From assembly GCF_019669905.1 (NCBI RefSeq), contig NZ_AP019777.1:4796955-4860954 (forward strand): a stretch of DNA of 64,000 nt, in the 5' to 3' direction. A program made the position numbers and the translations under genes. The notes under the pieces are model-generated. The model did no database searches, was not told the origin of the DNA, and saw nothing but the letters and a program-made list of their open reading frames with translations. Below are positions 30,731-39,155 of the stretch, piece after piece (position 1 is the first letter of the stretch; every line of letters begins with the position of its first letter). The stretch comes from Methylomonas koyamae. GTDB taxonomy: Bacteria > Pseudomonadota > Gammaproteobacteria > Methylococcales > Methylomonadaceae.

Positions 30731-31594
30731 CTAAAAGCCTTGTTGTTTTAGGTCGCTGACGATGTCGAGATAGGCCGCCGGGATATCGAAATGGGTCAGC
30801 AGCACGCCGCGATAATCGACCAAATCGCCGTGCGACAAGCCCCGGTCCGGATTGCTAGCGCCAACCAGACCGCGAAAGCTGCCCCATTGGCAGGACAAAG
30901 TGGAAACCATGCCGTCGTTGTCGCCTTCTATGCGCTTTAGCAAAACCTGCGTGGCGGCAAATACGGGATCGTCGATGGCCCGGCGCATCAGGGTGCCGTA
31001 GCTTTGGTAATACACGCCCGCCATATCCGGCACTTGTCGGTTAAATTCCGCCAGGTAACTGCGCGTCAATTGGCGAATGGCCATGCCGGCTTGCGGGCTT
31101 TTGTCGCCGGTGATTCTGGCCAGGATGTCCATCGCGGCAAATCCGAATCGCTGCGCCAGGCGTTTGAAGAAATTGATGCTCAACAGGTTTTCGGTATCGG
31201 GAATGTCGCCGGCCACCAAGTCCGCCACAGCCGAGCCGCGATGCGGCGTGCAGACCGTGGTCAGGCTGGCGACCTTATCGGCCATATCCAGTTTCGAAAT
31301 CAGATAGCGCGCTTCCAGGCCGCCCTTGGAGTGGGCGATGATATTGACCTTTGCCGAGCCGGTTTGGCTAAGTATCCTCTCGATAGTGGGCTTTAGCGCC
31401 AGCGCGCTGCTTTGATGGCTATTCCAGGCGTCCAGACCGCCCTGAAACACGCTGGCGCCGGCGGCTTCCAAGCGTTTCGGAATCCGGCCCCAGGAATTCA
31501 GCATCAACATATCGTCGCGGTAACCGACCCCGTGCAACAGGACGATGGGGTATAGGGTCCGACAGGGTAGCTCGGTTGCGGTGTTGGCGGTCAT
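30731..31594 (-). CDS. Triacylglycerol-lipase-like alpha/beta hydrolase
   Basis: This 287-residue protein has the lipase oxyanion opening YPIVLLHGVGYRDDM and the nucleophile elbow IIAHSKGGLEAR (Ser of AHSKG). CTPHRGSAVADLV is the typical lid-proximal lipase segment. A late Asp (EGDNDGMVS) and His (DRGLSHGDLV) complete a plausible triad. There is no signal peptide, so it acts in the cytoplasm or needs another export route. It follows the DUF6765 gene by 22 bp in the glycyl-radical operon. The likely reaction is ester hydrolysis of a lipid. Substrate length is unknown. Confidence 0.85.
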   Translation of the reverse strand: MTANTATELPCRTLYPIVLLHGVGYRDDMLMLNSWGRIPKRLEAAGASVFQGGLDAWNSHQSSALALKPTIERILSQTGSAKVNIIAHSKGGLEARYLISKLDMADKVASLTTVCTPHRGSAVADLVAGDIPDTENLLSINFFKRLAQRFGFAAMDILARITGDKSPQAGMAIRQLTRSYLAEFNRQVPDMAGVYYQSYGTLMRRAIDDPVFAATQVLLKRIEGDNDGMVSTLSCQWGSFRGLVGASNPDRGLSHGDLVDYRGVLLTHFDIPAAYLDIVSDLKQQGF

Positions 31595-31616
31595 GGCTAG
31601 TCTCCCGCTGATCGGC

Positions 31617-32675
31617 TTAGCCGGCGCAGATGCCGTACTTGGGCAAAATATCGTGCAGCACGGTCAAACGATGCAGTTGCAGCGCGTCGTGAAACAGCTT
31701 CCAATGGCTTTGCAAAAATTGCGGCGTGTATTTATGGACGCGCATGTCCCAACTGCTGCCCAGCGCTTTTTCCTTCCAGGAATTGGTGCCCTCGGCGGCA
31801 TAGCCGATCTCGGCGCTACCGAAGCCGAATTTTTCGCCTTTGAATCCATTCTTGACGATCTCCAGCCATTTGCCATGGCGGGCTTTATCTTCCTTGATTT
31901 TTAAATCGCGAAAGATTTTTTCCAGCAGGGCTTTGTCGGCGGCCGGCAAACCGGTTTGCGCTTTGCCCAGATATTGCTGCATGACTTTACACATTGCATC
32001 CGCGGCTTTGCAGAAGTCGGTGGTGTTATCGCGCTCGATCCAAACCCCGCGCCCGTTCCGATATTGCCAATGCAAAAACGGCAGGTCGGGAAAATCCCTG
32101 GCCCGGCCGTGGCCCAGCGGCGGAATCACATCATCCAGCAAATCCTCCAGCACATGCTGCAACTGTTTGCTATACATGCCGGAGCTTTTCAATTCCCGCG
32201 CGTGTTCCACTTCGTTGATTTCGTGTATCACTCCGGCAAAACCCTGGTGCGACCAGGTATCGGCATAGACATGCAGCGCTATGCCCAGACGATGCAGACT
32301 GTAGGGTTTGCCCTTATCGTCGATCGCCGCTTGCACCATTTCCTTGGCCGGCGGACTGTCCGGTAGACAGACGATTTTCTGGATAAAGGTCCCGTCCGGA
32401 TCTTCGCCCGGCCCCTTGCCGCCGTTGCCCGGCAGAAAATGGAACGGCAACCAGATCATCAGGTTTTGGTCGTTGTTCAAATTGCCGATGTCGGTGCTTT
32501 TGTGCGAGGAATGGATCCTGGCGTAAAAGGCGTTGTTATCGAAATGGACCAAGCCTTCGCTGACGGCGTCGTCCACGTATTGCGCCGAATAGGCAATGAT
32601 GTCGGCTTCCTGGTGAGCGAAGCCGGCGGTGCGGGCGGTGACATAGGTCACGGCATGATGGAAATCGGTTTGCAT
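31617..32675 (-). CDS. DUF6765-family protein
   Basis: This 352-residue protein starts MQTDFHHAVTYVTARTAGF, the opening I associate with DUF6765. Conserved-looking histidines and aspartates (FHHAVTY, AQYVDDAVS, ALHVYADTWSHQGFAG) recall metal-binding helical phospholipase-C-like folds, but no activity is established. A strong AAGGAGAG ribosome site precedes the ATG. It sits between the glycyl-radical activase and the lipase-like gene, which suggests lipid chemistry or handling. The family name is recalled from its characteristic N-terminus and is less certain than the coding call. Confidence 0.72.
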   Translation of the reverse strand: MQTDFHHAVTYVTARTAGFAHQEADIIAYSAQYVDDAVSEGLVHFDNNAFYARIHSSHKSTDIGNLNNDQNLMIWLPFHFLPGNGGKGPGEDPDGTFIQKIVCLPDSPPAKEMVQAAIDDKGKPYSLHRLGIALHVYADTWSHQGFAGVIHEINEVEHARELKSSGMYSKQLQHVLEDLLDDVIPPLGHGRARDFPDLPFLHWQYRNGRGVWIERDNTTDFCKAADAMCKVMQQYLGKAQTGLPAADKALLEKIFRDLKIKEDKARHGKWLEIVKNGFKGEKFGFGSAEIGYAAEGTNSWKEKALGSSWDMRVHKYTPQFLQSHWKLFHDALQLHRLTVLHDILPKYGICAG

Positions 32676-32692
32676 GACGACTCTCCTTGAAA

Positions 32693-33589
32693 TCAGCAGG
32701 CCTGCAAGCTATCTATGCAGCGTTCAAGCTCGGCATCGCTCATAAAGGCGCCGCACCGGTATTCGGTATCGATCCCAAAGCGCTGCAGCTTGTCCAGCCA
32801 TAATGGGTTGTAAGGCAGGGCACTGACTTGCTTGATCTGGTGCTCGCGCAAGAACTTGGCGATACCGCGCAGATTTTCATCGGTGGCGGTAATGCCGGGA
32901 ATTAACGGAATGCGTACCTTGACCGGAACCGCGGCGCACTCGGTCAGGCGCAACAAGTTGTCCAGTATGGCCCGGTTGGAATGGCCGGTATGGCGGATGC
33001 TGGCAGCTTCGTCGATCAGTTTCAAATCGAAATAGATCAAGTCCAGCCACGGCAGCAGCAGGCGGGCAAAGCGGCCGAAGTTGAACATGCCGTTGGTTTC
33101 GATGGCGGTGCGAATACCGGCGGCTTTCAGTTTTTTGAAAAATTCGTGCAAAAAATTCATCTGCATCGTGCATTCGCCGCCGGACGCGGTAACGCCGCCG
33201 CCGGTGGCGTCGAAAAACGGCTTGTCGATGGCGACTCGATAAAACAGCTCATCCACGCTCAGCCATTGCCCAACCTGTTCCAAGGCATGATTCGAGCACA
33301 CCGCCGCGCAACGTCCGCATCGATTGCAACGCTCCCAGTCGAGCCGCAGGCTCCGATCCGCCAAGCTTATGGCTTTGGCGTTGCAAGCCTTGAAGCAAGG
33401 CAGGCCGCAGTCCTCCGGATGGCATAACTCGGCGCGAAAGGATAGCGAAGGTCCCGCAGCGATGCCTTCGGGGTTTTGGCACCAACTGCAACTCAGCGGA
33501 CAGCCTTTGAAAAACACCGTGGTGCGGATGCCCGGTCCGTCCTCGCTGGCATTGCGTTTGATATCGAAGATGTAAGCTGTGCCGTTCAT
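32693..33589 (-). CDS. Glycyl-radical enzyme activating protein (radical SAM)
   Basis: This 298-residue protein has the activase radical-SAM motif C-x3-C-x2-C in GCPLSCSWCQNPEG. After it comes a ferredoxin-like insert with extra cysteine sets (CHPEDCGLPCFKACNA and CNRCGRCAAVCSNHALE), as in two-cluster glycyl-radical activases of the HpdA/CutD type. GGGVTASGGECTMQ is the AdoMet GGE-like motif. It should install the glycyl radical on the large enzyme encoded two genes upstream. The ribosome site GGGAGCAAGAAG precedes the ATG, 15 bp after the preceding gene. Confidence 0.93.
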   Translation of the reverse strand: MNGTAYIFDIKRNASEDGPGIRTTVFFKGCPLSCSWCQNPEGIAAGPSLSFRAELCHPEDCGLPCFKACNAKAISLADRSLRLDWERCNRCGRCAAVCSNHALEQVGQWLSVDELFYRVAIDKPFFDATGGGVTASGGECTMQMNFLHEFFKKLKAAGIRTAIETNGMFNFGRFARLLLPWLDLIYFDLKLIDEAASIRHTGHSNRAILDNLLRLTECAAVPVKVRIPLIPGITATDENLRGIAKFLREHQIKQVSALPYNPLWLDKLQRFGIDTEYRCGAFMSDAELERCIDSLQAC

Positions 33590-33604
33590 CTTCTTGCTCC
33601 CAAA

Positions 33605-34258
33605 TTAGGCCGCTTTAGGCAGGTCCAACGACAATTGGATATCTGTGGCGATTGCGCCCAGTTTGAACAGATGACCGACGTGGCCGGTCAGTTGCACCAG
33701 GTTCTCCAGCAGCAAACCGACCACGTCGACGCCGGAACGGCCCAGCAGACCGACTATGGCTTGCACGTCTTTAAAGCGCACTACCAGATCGACCTTACTG
33801 GGATCGTTCTCGATTTGGTCCGCCTGGTTTTCGTCCAGCACTTGGGTATCGACCAAGGCCAGCGAGTTTAGGGATTGTCCGAACGGGGTCTTGATATACA
33901 GCGCCTCGGGATTGGGGCAAAACCTCAGCAACACATTCATATCGTCGCCGCGTCGGCTGGTGCGGATCAGAAACTTGCCTTGATAGTAACGTTTGCCGCC
34001 CGGCACCATCGGATCGACGATCACGAAGTTTTCCTCGAAAAAGGCCTTGGCCTTGGCGGCTTGCGCGGCATCCAGATGGCAATCGCGCAATAAATAGCCA
34101 AACCCGAGGCGCAAGGCTACCGCCATGCCGCCGGCCAACAGTCGGCCCTCGACTTTGTCCAACACCGCCGGCAACTCGCCGGCATCAATGGCGGCATTAC
34201 TGCCCAAGCGTAAGGTTTTTTGTAAATTGGGAAATAAACAGGGAAATCCGGCATGCAT
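33605..34258 (-). CDS. Hypothetical protein, possible SCP2-like lipid-binding domain
   Basis: This 217-residue protein is wedged between the glycyl-radical enzyme and its activase with 13- and 15-bp gaps. The C-terminal half (SKVDLVVRFKDVQAIVGLL, then ENLVQLTGHVGHLFKLG) resembles the closing part of sterol-carrier-protein-2-like domains, in which a hydrophobic tunnel carries lipids. That likeness is weak and inferred by eye. There is no signal peptide or membrane helix. An AGAGGAGAA ribosome site precedes the ATG. If SCP2-like, it could present a lipid substrate to the radical enzyme. Confidence 0.6.
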   Translation of the reverse strand: MHAGFPCLFPNLQKTLRLGSNAAIDAGELPAVLDKVEGRLLAGGMAVALRLGFGYLLRDCHLDAAQAAKAKAFFEENFVIVDPMVPGGKRYYQGKFLIRTSRRGDDMNVLLRFCPNPEALYIKTPFGQSLNSLALVDTQVLDENQADQIENDPSKVDLVVRFKDVQAIVGLLGRSGVDVVGLLLENLVQLTGHVGHLFKLGAIATDIQLSLDLPKAA

Positions 34259-34271
34259 GACAGTTCTCCTC

Positions 34272-37244
34272 TTAAATCGCGTTGAGCGTATGTTGCTCGA
34301 CGCCGCTATCCAATCCGAAATTGGCCCGTTGAATAATCTCTTTGCGCATCTGCGGACTCAGCGTGACGAAATAGGCCGAATAACCCGCTACCCGTATCAT
34401 CAGATCCTTGAATGGCTCCAGGGCTTTGTGTTCTTCCTCGCCGGCGCCAGCCTGGCCGGCGGCTGTGGCGGCGCGGTCGGCAGCGACCAAATCGTTGATC
34501 GATGACACGCACATTTGCACCAGCACGCCGTTTTGGTCGGCAAAGGCTTTCATGTAGCGCGAGAACAACTCGGTGTCTTCTTCGAAATGGCCGCGATCGC
34601 GGGTGGTCAAACTGAGGTTGTAGGTGTAGCCGTTCTGCACGGTGTTGGAGTTCACCGATGTGACCGACAGCATGTGATCCAGCAAATTGACCGGCTCGCC
34701 GTTGGCTTTGACCACGCCCGGACACGGCGTGATGCCGCTGGCAAACGACTCGCCGCTACGCCGGCCGTTCGGCGTGGCTTTGGTCAACATGCCGAAACCG
34801 GCATGATTAGTCATGCTCCAGTAACCCGGCAGATAGCGCCCGCCACGATGGGTGCGGTATTGGCCGAACACTTCCTGTAACATTTCGGTCAACAGATGGG
34901 TGTATTTAACCGCTGTGGCATTGTTGTAAACACCGCCTGGGGTTTGATCGACGCCGGCGCCGTATTTGGGGGCCAGCCGGATCATCTCCTTGATTTTATT
35001 CAAGCGCTCGGCGCTTAAAGTGGGTAGCGGCAGCGGAGCGTCTTCGGGATGCAGCCAGTTTTGTAGCCATTCACGAAATGCCGCCCAGGCGCTTTTCGGT
35101 TGTAAGTTTTTTACGTCGAAATCGGCCTGCATCGCCGCCAGCAATTCGCCGGCCGAGATTTTGCCGCCGAACACCAAGCTGTCCAGCACGCAAAACGAAT
35201 CGATCACATCGGCCAGACCGATCACCGCAATTCCCGCTGAATTGTATTTGGCGCCGCCGGCGGTCAGATCCCTAAAACTGGCGCCGTCGCTGTCCGGGGT
35301 GTTGGTGGGGCCGGTAAACAAGCCGGACAAAAATGGCGACTGCCGGGATTGCTCGTAGAAACGGCCGAAGTAATTGTTGCATTGCACGACGTGGCGGGCC
35401 ATTTCGTTCAATTGAAATTTAAAGGCTTCGATAAACGCCTGCATGCTGTCCAGCTTGGTCAACGGCGAGGTGGTATAGCGTTCATTGCCGTAAAACAGAT
35501 TGGGCGATTTCGGCGCCACGCCGTCGCTGCGATGTTTGCCGCCGTACAAGGCCAGCTCCAACACGGCCGGCAACACCATCAAGGTCGAGCCGGTGTTGCC
35601 GTAATGTTTGTGTGCGGCGTTTTCTTCGATGCAGCCGATGGAGGTGTAGTCGTAGGCATCGGCCAAGGCTTCTTCTGGGTTGATGCCGGCATGGGCGGCG
35701 TAATAACTGGACATCGCCGGCACTACGGCGGCGTCACCATGCAAAGCCGGCGTGGCGCGAGTCAGAATATTGACCTGGCAAATCCGTTTTAGATACGGGT
35801 CCATCACCTCGGCCGGCAGCGGATTGCCTTGGGCGTCGCGATGATGCACGTCGCGGTGGTAACGGGCATGCACGTTGGGGTCGCGGATCGACAAAATCTC
35901 GGTAGCCTTGAGGATGATATAGGTCATATCGTTGACCGCATCGAGCACCTGGCCATTCTGGTAACGGGTGCCGCCGACGGTCAGGGCCTGATTGGAGCCG
36001 CTACCGGCGAACAGCGTTTCGGAACCGGAGGTGGACAGTGGTACATGATCGGAACAATGCAGGAAGAAGTGGCTGACCAGTTCTATCGCCCGGCGAGTGC
36101 AATCGTCCTGTGCCTGGGGGCTATCCAGTTTTTGCCAGTCGGCCAGATAGAACGGATTGAGGATTTGATCCAGCCGGCCGATGGAAAAACCGAAATTGGT
36201 GTTTTCCTGCATTAACAGGTGGTAACAAATCCAGACCACCGCCAGCGCTTCGTGCAAGGTTTCGGCAGGTTGGGCCGGAACCTTCCGGCAGATGGTCGCC
36301 AGTACCTGATTGCCGGCCTGATCGGCGGCTTCGGCCAAGTGTTGGGCGTAAATTTTGGCGCCTTCGTAAACCTCGATCACGCCTTGCAGAAACTCTTTTT
36401 GCTGGGGCGTGGCGGCCGCGCCACTGGCGATGTCTTGCCGGGCACGGTCGATCAAACCGTCAAAACCGTATTTCAAAACCCGCTCGAAATCCGGCACCGT
36501 ATGCGAAACGCAGGTGGCTTTGTCGGACAGGAAGAAGGCTACTCGCTCCATCAATTCCTGGGCTTTCGGGGTTTCTCCGGCCCTTTTCCGCAAGGGCGGA
36601 TCTATCGATTCCGGATAATCGCCGCCGATCCGGTCGCGGTTTTCATAAGCAGCGCTATCGTAGTCGCTGTAACGAGCCAGTTCCTGTATCGGTTTTTGTT
36701 CCAGCCAGAACGGAAAAATCTCCCGATTCAGGCGGTCGGCCACTTCCGGGCGAATCTTGAACGGATTTTGGCTACGGGTGGTGACGGTTTTCAGTTCCGG
36801 CCAGATGCAATAGCCTATGGTGTCGGCGTAGACCACCGGACCGACAAAGCTGGTGGTGGTTTGGCCCGGCAGCAAGTCGTCGGGTTTAACGATTGCAGTT
36901 TTATTGGTGAAGATATGGCGTATTGCTTTGGCACGCCGGGTATAGGGTGGCAAGGCCTGATTTTCGGGCTTGCGCAGGAATTCGGTCAGCAAACGCGGCA
37001 GCTCGTCGCAAATCTCCGGCGTTCCTTCCGGCGCAAACAGCTTTTCGCGCCAAGCGCTGACTACCGGGAATTGCTCCAGCGTGATGTGGCGTAGCGCCAA
37101 GTCCTTCAAGGTTTTGACTTTCTCGAAGTCTGGGTTGGCGATGGGAAATAAATCGACTTTGCCGGACTCTGATGCCGGTCCTGCGGAACCCTTTTCGAGT
37201 TCTACCGAAATACCGCCGTCGGATGATGGATATGGAACAGACAT
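34272..37244 (-). CDS. Glycyl-radical enzyme, PFL/dehydratase superfamily
   Basis: This 990-residue protein carries both hallmarks of a glycyl-radical enzyme. One is the thiyl-radical cysteine in SIGCIEENAAHK (about Cys538). The other is the C-terminal radical loop IRVAGYSAYFVTLSP with the glycine at about residue 954. GCxE, with Glu two residues after the Cys, is the mark of eliminase types such as glycerol/propanediol dehydratase and choline lyase rather than PFL, which has Cys-Cys. The N-terminus is longer than usual. AAGGAGAG precedes the ATG. As first gene of the six-gene operon it defines the pathway. The substrate is unknown, and low oxygen is required for the radical to survive. Confidence 0.93.
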   Translation of the reverse strand: MSVPYPSSDGGISVELEKGSAGPASESGKVDLFPIANPDFEKVKTLKDLALRHITLEQFPVVSAWREKLFAPEGTPEICDELPRLLTEFLRKPENQALPPYTRRAKAIRHIFTNKTAIVKPDDLLPGQTTTSFVGPVVYADTIGYCIWPELKTVTTRSQNPFKIRPEVADRLNREIFPFWLEQKPIQELARYSDYDSAAYENRDRIGGDYPESIDPPLRKRAGETPKAQELMERVAFFLSDKATCVSHTVPDFERVLKYGFDGLIDRARQDIASGAAATPQQKEFLQGVIEVYEGAKIYAQHLAEAADQAGNQVLATICRKVPAQPAETLHEALAVVWICYHLLMQENTNFGFSIGRLDQILNPFYLADWQKLDSPQAQDDCTRRAIELVSHFFLHCSDHVPLSTSGSETLFAGSGSNQALTVGGTRYQNGQVLDAVNDMTYIILKATEILSIRDPNVHARYHRDVHHRDAQGNPLPAEVMDPYLKRICQVNILTRATPALHGDAAVVPAMSSYYAAHAGINPEEALADAYDYTSIGCIEENAAHKHYGNTGSTLMVLPAVLELALYGGKHRSDGVAPKSPNLFYGNERYTTSPLTKLDSMQAFIEAFKFQLNEMARHVVQCNNYFGRFYEQSRQSPFLSGLFTGPTNTPDSDGASFRDLTAGGAKYNSAGIAVIGLADVIDSFCVLDSLVFGGKISAGELLAAMQADFDVKNLQPKSAWAAFREWLQNWLHPEDAPLPLPTLSAERLNKIKEMIRLAPKYGAGVDQTPGGVYNNATAVKYTHLLTEMLQEVFGQYRTHRGGRYLPGYWSMTNHAGFGMLTKATPNGRRSGESFASGITPCPGVVKANGEPVNLLDHMLSVTSVNSNTVQNGYTYNLSLTTRDRGHFEEDTELFSRYMKAFADQNGVLVQMCVSSINDLVAADRAATAAGQAGAGEEEHKALEPFKDLMIRVAGYSAYFVTLSPQMRKEIIQRANFGLDSGVEQHTLNAI

Positions 37245-37606
37245 GTTCGCTCTCCTTACAACTAGGCGATCCCTCGAAAGCGTGTGCCGACAGCTTGCGG
37301 CGTGATCGCCAGCTCCCTGCCTCGGCCATTTTTGTGATGGGCATCTAAATTATAGCGCAATCCTCAAGAAACGTAAGGAAATGCTTACCGCAAGTTTCCT
37401 CGATTGCCGCGAACCGGAAACTGCATAGCCGGACCGAAAATCGGAACCGCCTGCGAATAAAGCTTGGATGCGTTCATCCCGAGAGTCGGCTTAGCCTAAC
37501 CCTGCGGCCGTTATCAGCGTTCAAGGTGGGTAACCATGTGGAAAGCGAGGGCGAAACGCTTACGCTTGGCGATTTTCAGATAATGTAAGATGTTGAAAAA
37601 ACTAAA
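37245..37606. other. Intergenic stretch upstream of the glycyl-radical operon
   Basis: These 362 bp presumably contain the operon promoter. I see no convincing coding frame, perfect FNR-type palindrome (TTGAT-N4-ATCAA) or riboswitch-like structure, so oxygen control of the operon cannot be shown from the sequence. Confidence 0.45.
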
Positions 37607-37682
37607 TGGTGCCGGCAATAGGAATCGAACCTACGACCTTCGCGTTACGAGTGCGCTGCTCTACCTGCTGAGCTATGCCGGC
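37607..37682 (-). tRNA. tRNA-Thr(CGT)
   Basis: The minus strand folds as a 76-nt tRNA with encoded CCA. The acceptor GCCGGCA pairs with TGCCGGC, the D-arm is GCTC/GAGC, and the T-arm carries GTTCGAT. The anticodon loop CTCGTAA gives CGT (Thr, codon ACG). The anticodon stem shows an A-C mismatch next to the loop, and the first pair of that stem is G-A as in E. coli ThrW. The gene ends close to a strong hairpin belonging to the next minus-strand transcript. Confidence 0.92.
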
Positions 37683-37909
37683 TTTGGGATGCTTGAGACT
37701 GACTTTAGAGGGTAAACGGTTGACGGAACGTGCTATCGCACGCATCGTGCTGACCAATTTTAATCAAAACGGCGACGCTACCGCAATGCAATCGACGGTG
37801 CGCTAAATTGCAATACCTTTCGACAATCAACAGCCGCTATATTCTAACGCATTTGGCGGAGCCAGAAAAACATAAGGTAGGGTTCGATGGAAAAGTGGGG
37901 CGAAAAAAT

Positions 37910-37977
37910 CTCCAGCCTTTGATAACGCGACATCGCGTAGGGGAGGCGCGAACTCGCGATGTCCGGAAAGGCTGGAG
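37910..37977 (-). terminator. Long two-part terminator hairpin
   Basis: An outer 11-bp stem (CTCCAGCCTTT paired with AAAGGCTGGAG) encloses an inner 9-bp stem (GACATCGCG with CGCGATGTC) and a 17-nt loop. On the minus strand it is followed by ATTTTTTCG, so it fits an intrinsic terminator for the small secreted-protein gene that ends at 37988. Confidence 0.7.
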
Positions 37978-37987
37978 TAAGAGCGTA

Positions 37988-38236
37988 TTAGTTTCCGCCT
38001 TTGAAAGTGATTTCTAACGCATGCAGCGCATTCGCGCAGTTTTCGTTGCTTTGGTTGCTTGGATTGTCATGGCAGACTTGGTTTTGGACTTTGGCCTCCT
38101 GGATATTGGCCACGTACCAAGCGACCGATTTTGCGTCTTCTTTGCCCGACTCATTGGCAACGGTCACATTCAGGGCAGCGGTTGAACCCAGCAGAACAAC
38201 TGCGGCGGCTATCAGCATCACGTGTGATTTTTTCAT
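37988..38236 (-). CDS. Small secreted protein, EexN-like
   Basis: The start MKKSHVMLIAAAVVLLG is chosen because AAGGAG lies 8 bp upstream and it begins a signal peptide. The 82-residue product ends with a compact module: SVAWYVANIQEAK, then VCHDNPSNQSNENCANALHA. The CxxxP...CxNA pattern recalls EexN-family small lipoproteins, but there is no lipobox cysteine here, so it is probably soluble in the periplasm. Its function is unknown. A long hairpin terminator follows the stop. Confidence 0.7.
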   Translation of the reverse strand: MKKSHVMLIAAAVVLLGSTAALNVTVANESGKEDAKSVAWYVANIQEAKVQNQVCHDNPSNQSNENCANALHALEITFKGGN

Positions 38237-38462
38237 AAAGACTCCTTGGCTAATTGGATTATCGGGAATGATTCCGCTCATGCGCACCTGCATGAGGTGG
38301 CGATAATCTAGCAAAGACGCCTAACGTTTAAAATGTGGCCTATTGCCGCGCGACAATATGTCTCTACACTGCGTGATATCACACAATTTTCGCTTAAGGC
38401 ATCGGCATTGCAGCCGACTTGATACGTTAGATTTGCGGTGTGTGAAAAAAAGGAAGAAGGAG

Positions 38463-38490
38463 AAGCGCAATAAGCTGGGTTATTGCGCTT
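38463..38490 (-). terminator. Intrinsic-type terminator hairpin
   Basis: A perfect 11-bp stem AAGCGCAATAA / TTATTGCGCTT with loop GCTGGG lies 9 bp past the stop of the minus-strand secreted-protein gene. A pyrimidine-rich run ending in TTTTTTT follows on that strand some 15 bp on. Confidence 0.65.
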
Positions 38491-38499
38491 AAAGTGGAC

Positions 38500-38901
38500 T
38501 TACTTGATTTTCAACAGCTCTTTGCCGTCGCTGGAAAAATGGCAGATACCGGCTGCGAAGTAGTTGCATTCTTCAGACTGGTCGAGTTTGGCGCCGTTCG
38601 GGGTAAGGTGGACTTTTACGGTACAGGAACGCGCTTCGCCTTCGATGTGCTTTTTCAAGACCAGCTCGTTTTCGCCGGCCGCTTTAGCGTCGCCGGATAC
38701 TTGCGCGGAGCATGCGCTTTTGCCGACTTCATCGGGATTCGGTTCGAAATCCACATCGGCGGTTACGTTGTATTCGTTGCCCAGCTTGGTGACTTTCAAA
38801 TGCTGCACATGATTGCCGTCGCGCAAGATGTAATGGTCGGTAGCGGCAAACACAGAGCCGGACGCCAGCAGAGCGACGGCCATAATCAAGCCTTTTTTCA
38901 T
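38500..38901 (-). CDS. Small secreted protein of unknown function
   Basis: This 133-residue protein has a textbook signal peptide (MKKGLIMAVALLASGSVFA-A). The mature part has four cysteines (KSACSAQVSG, RSCTVKVHL, EECNYFAAGICHF), enough for two disulfides in the periplasm. No family is recognised. The pattern of alternating hydrophobic residues suggests a small beta-rich domain. It stands alone with its own terminator, next to a second small secreted protein on the same strand. Confidence 0.7.
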   Translation of the reverse strand: MKKGLIMAVALLASGSVFAATDHYILRDGNHVQHLKVTKLGNEYNVTADVDFEPNPDEVGKSACSAQVSGDAKAAGENELVLKKHIEGEARSCTVKVHLTPNGAKLDQSEECNYFAAGICHFSSDGKELLKIK

Positions 38902-39155
38902 GTTGTAACCTCATCTCTTTTTAAAATTATTCAAGCGGCGCCAGCCAGGCCCGGTTTGCTAACCGGCAGACTGGTGCAATGCTTGAGCGGGAAGCCTCGG
39001 CGATTGTACCGCACCGTTCGGCATAACCAAAGACTGGAAACCCCCGGCAACCGCAGCCGATGCGGCGGACGCCGCCACGCCGCTGGCGGCAATCCATGAA
39101 ACCCCCGGCGATTTGTGCCATAATCCGCCCTCATTTTTTCCGGCCGATTTCCCCC

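Noticed and set aside
34272..37244. Microcompartment association of the glycyl-radical enzyme
   Set aside because: No shell-protein (BMC) gene or encapsulation peptide is visible in the operon or around it.
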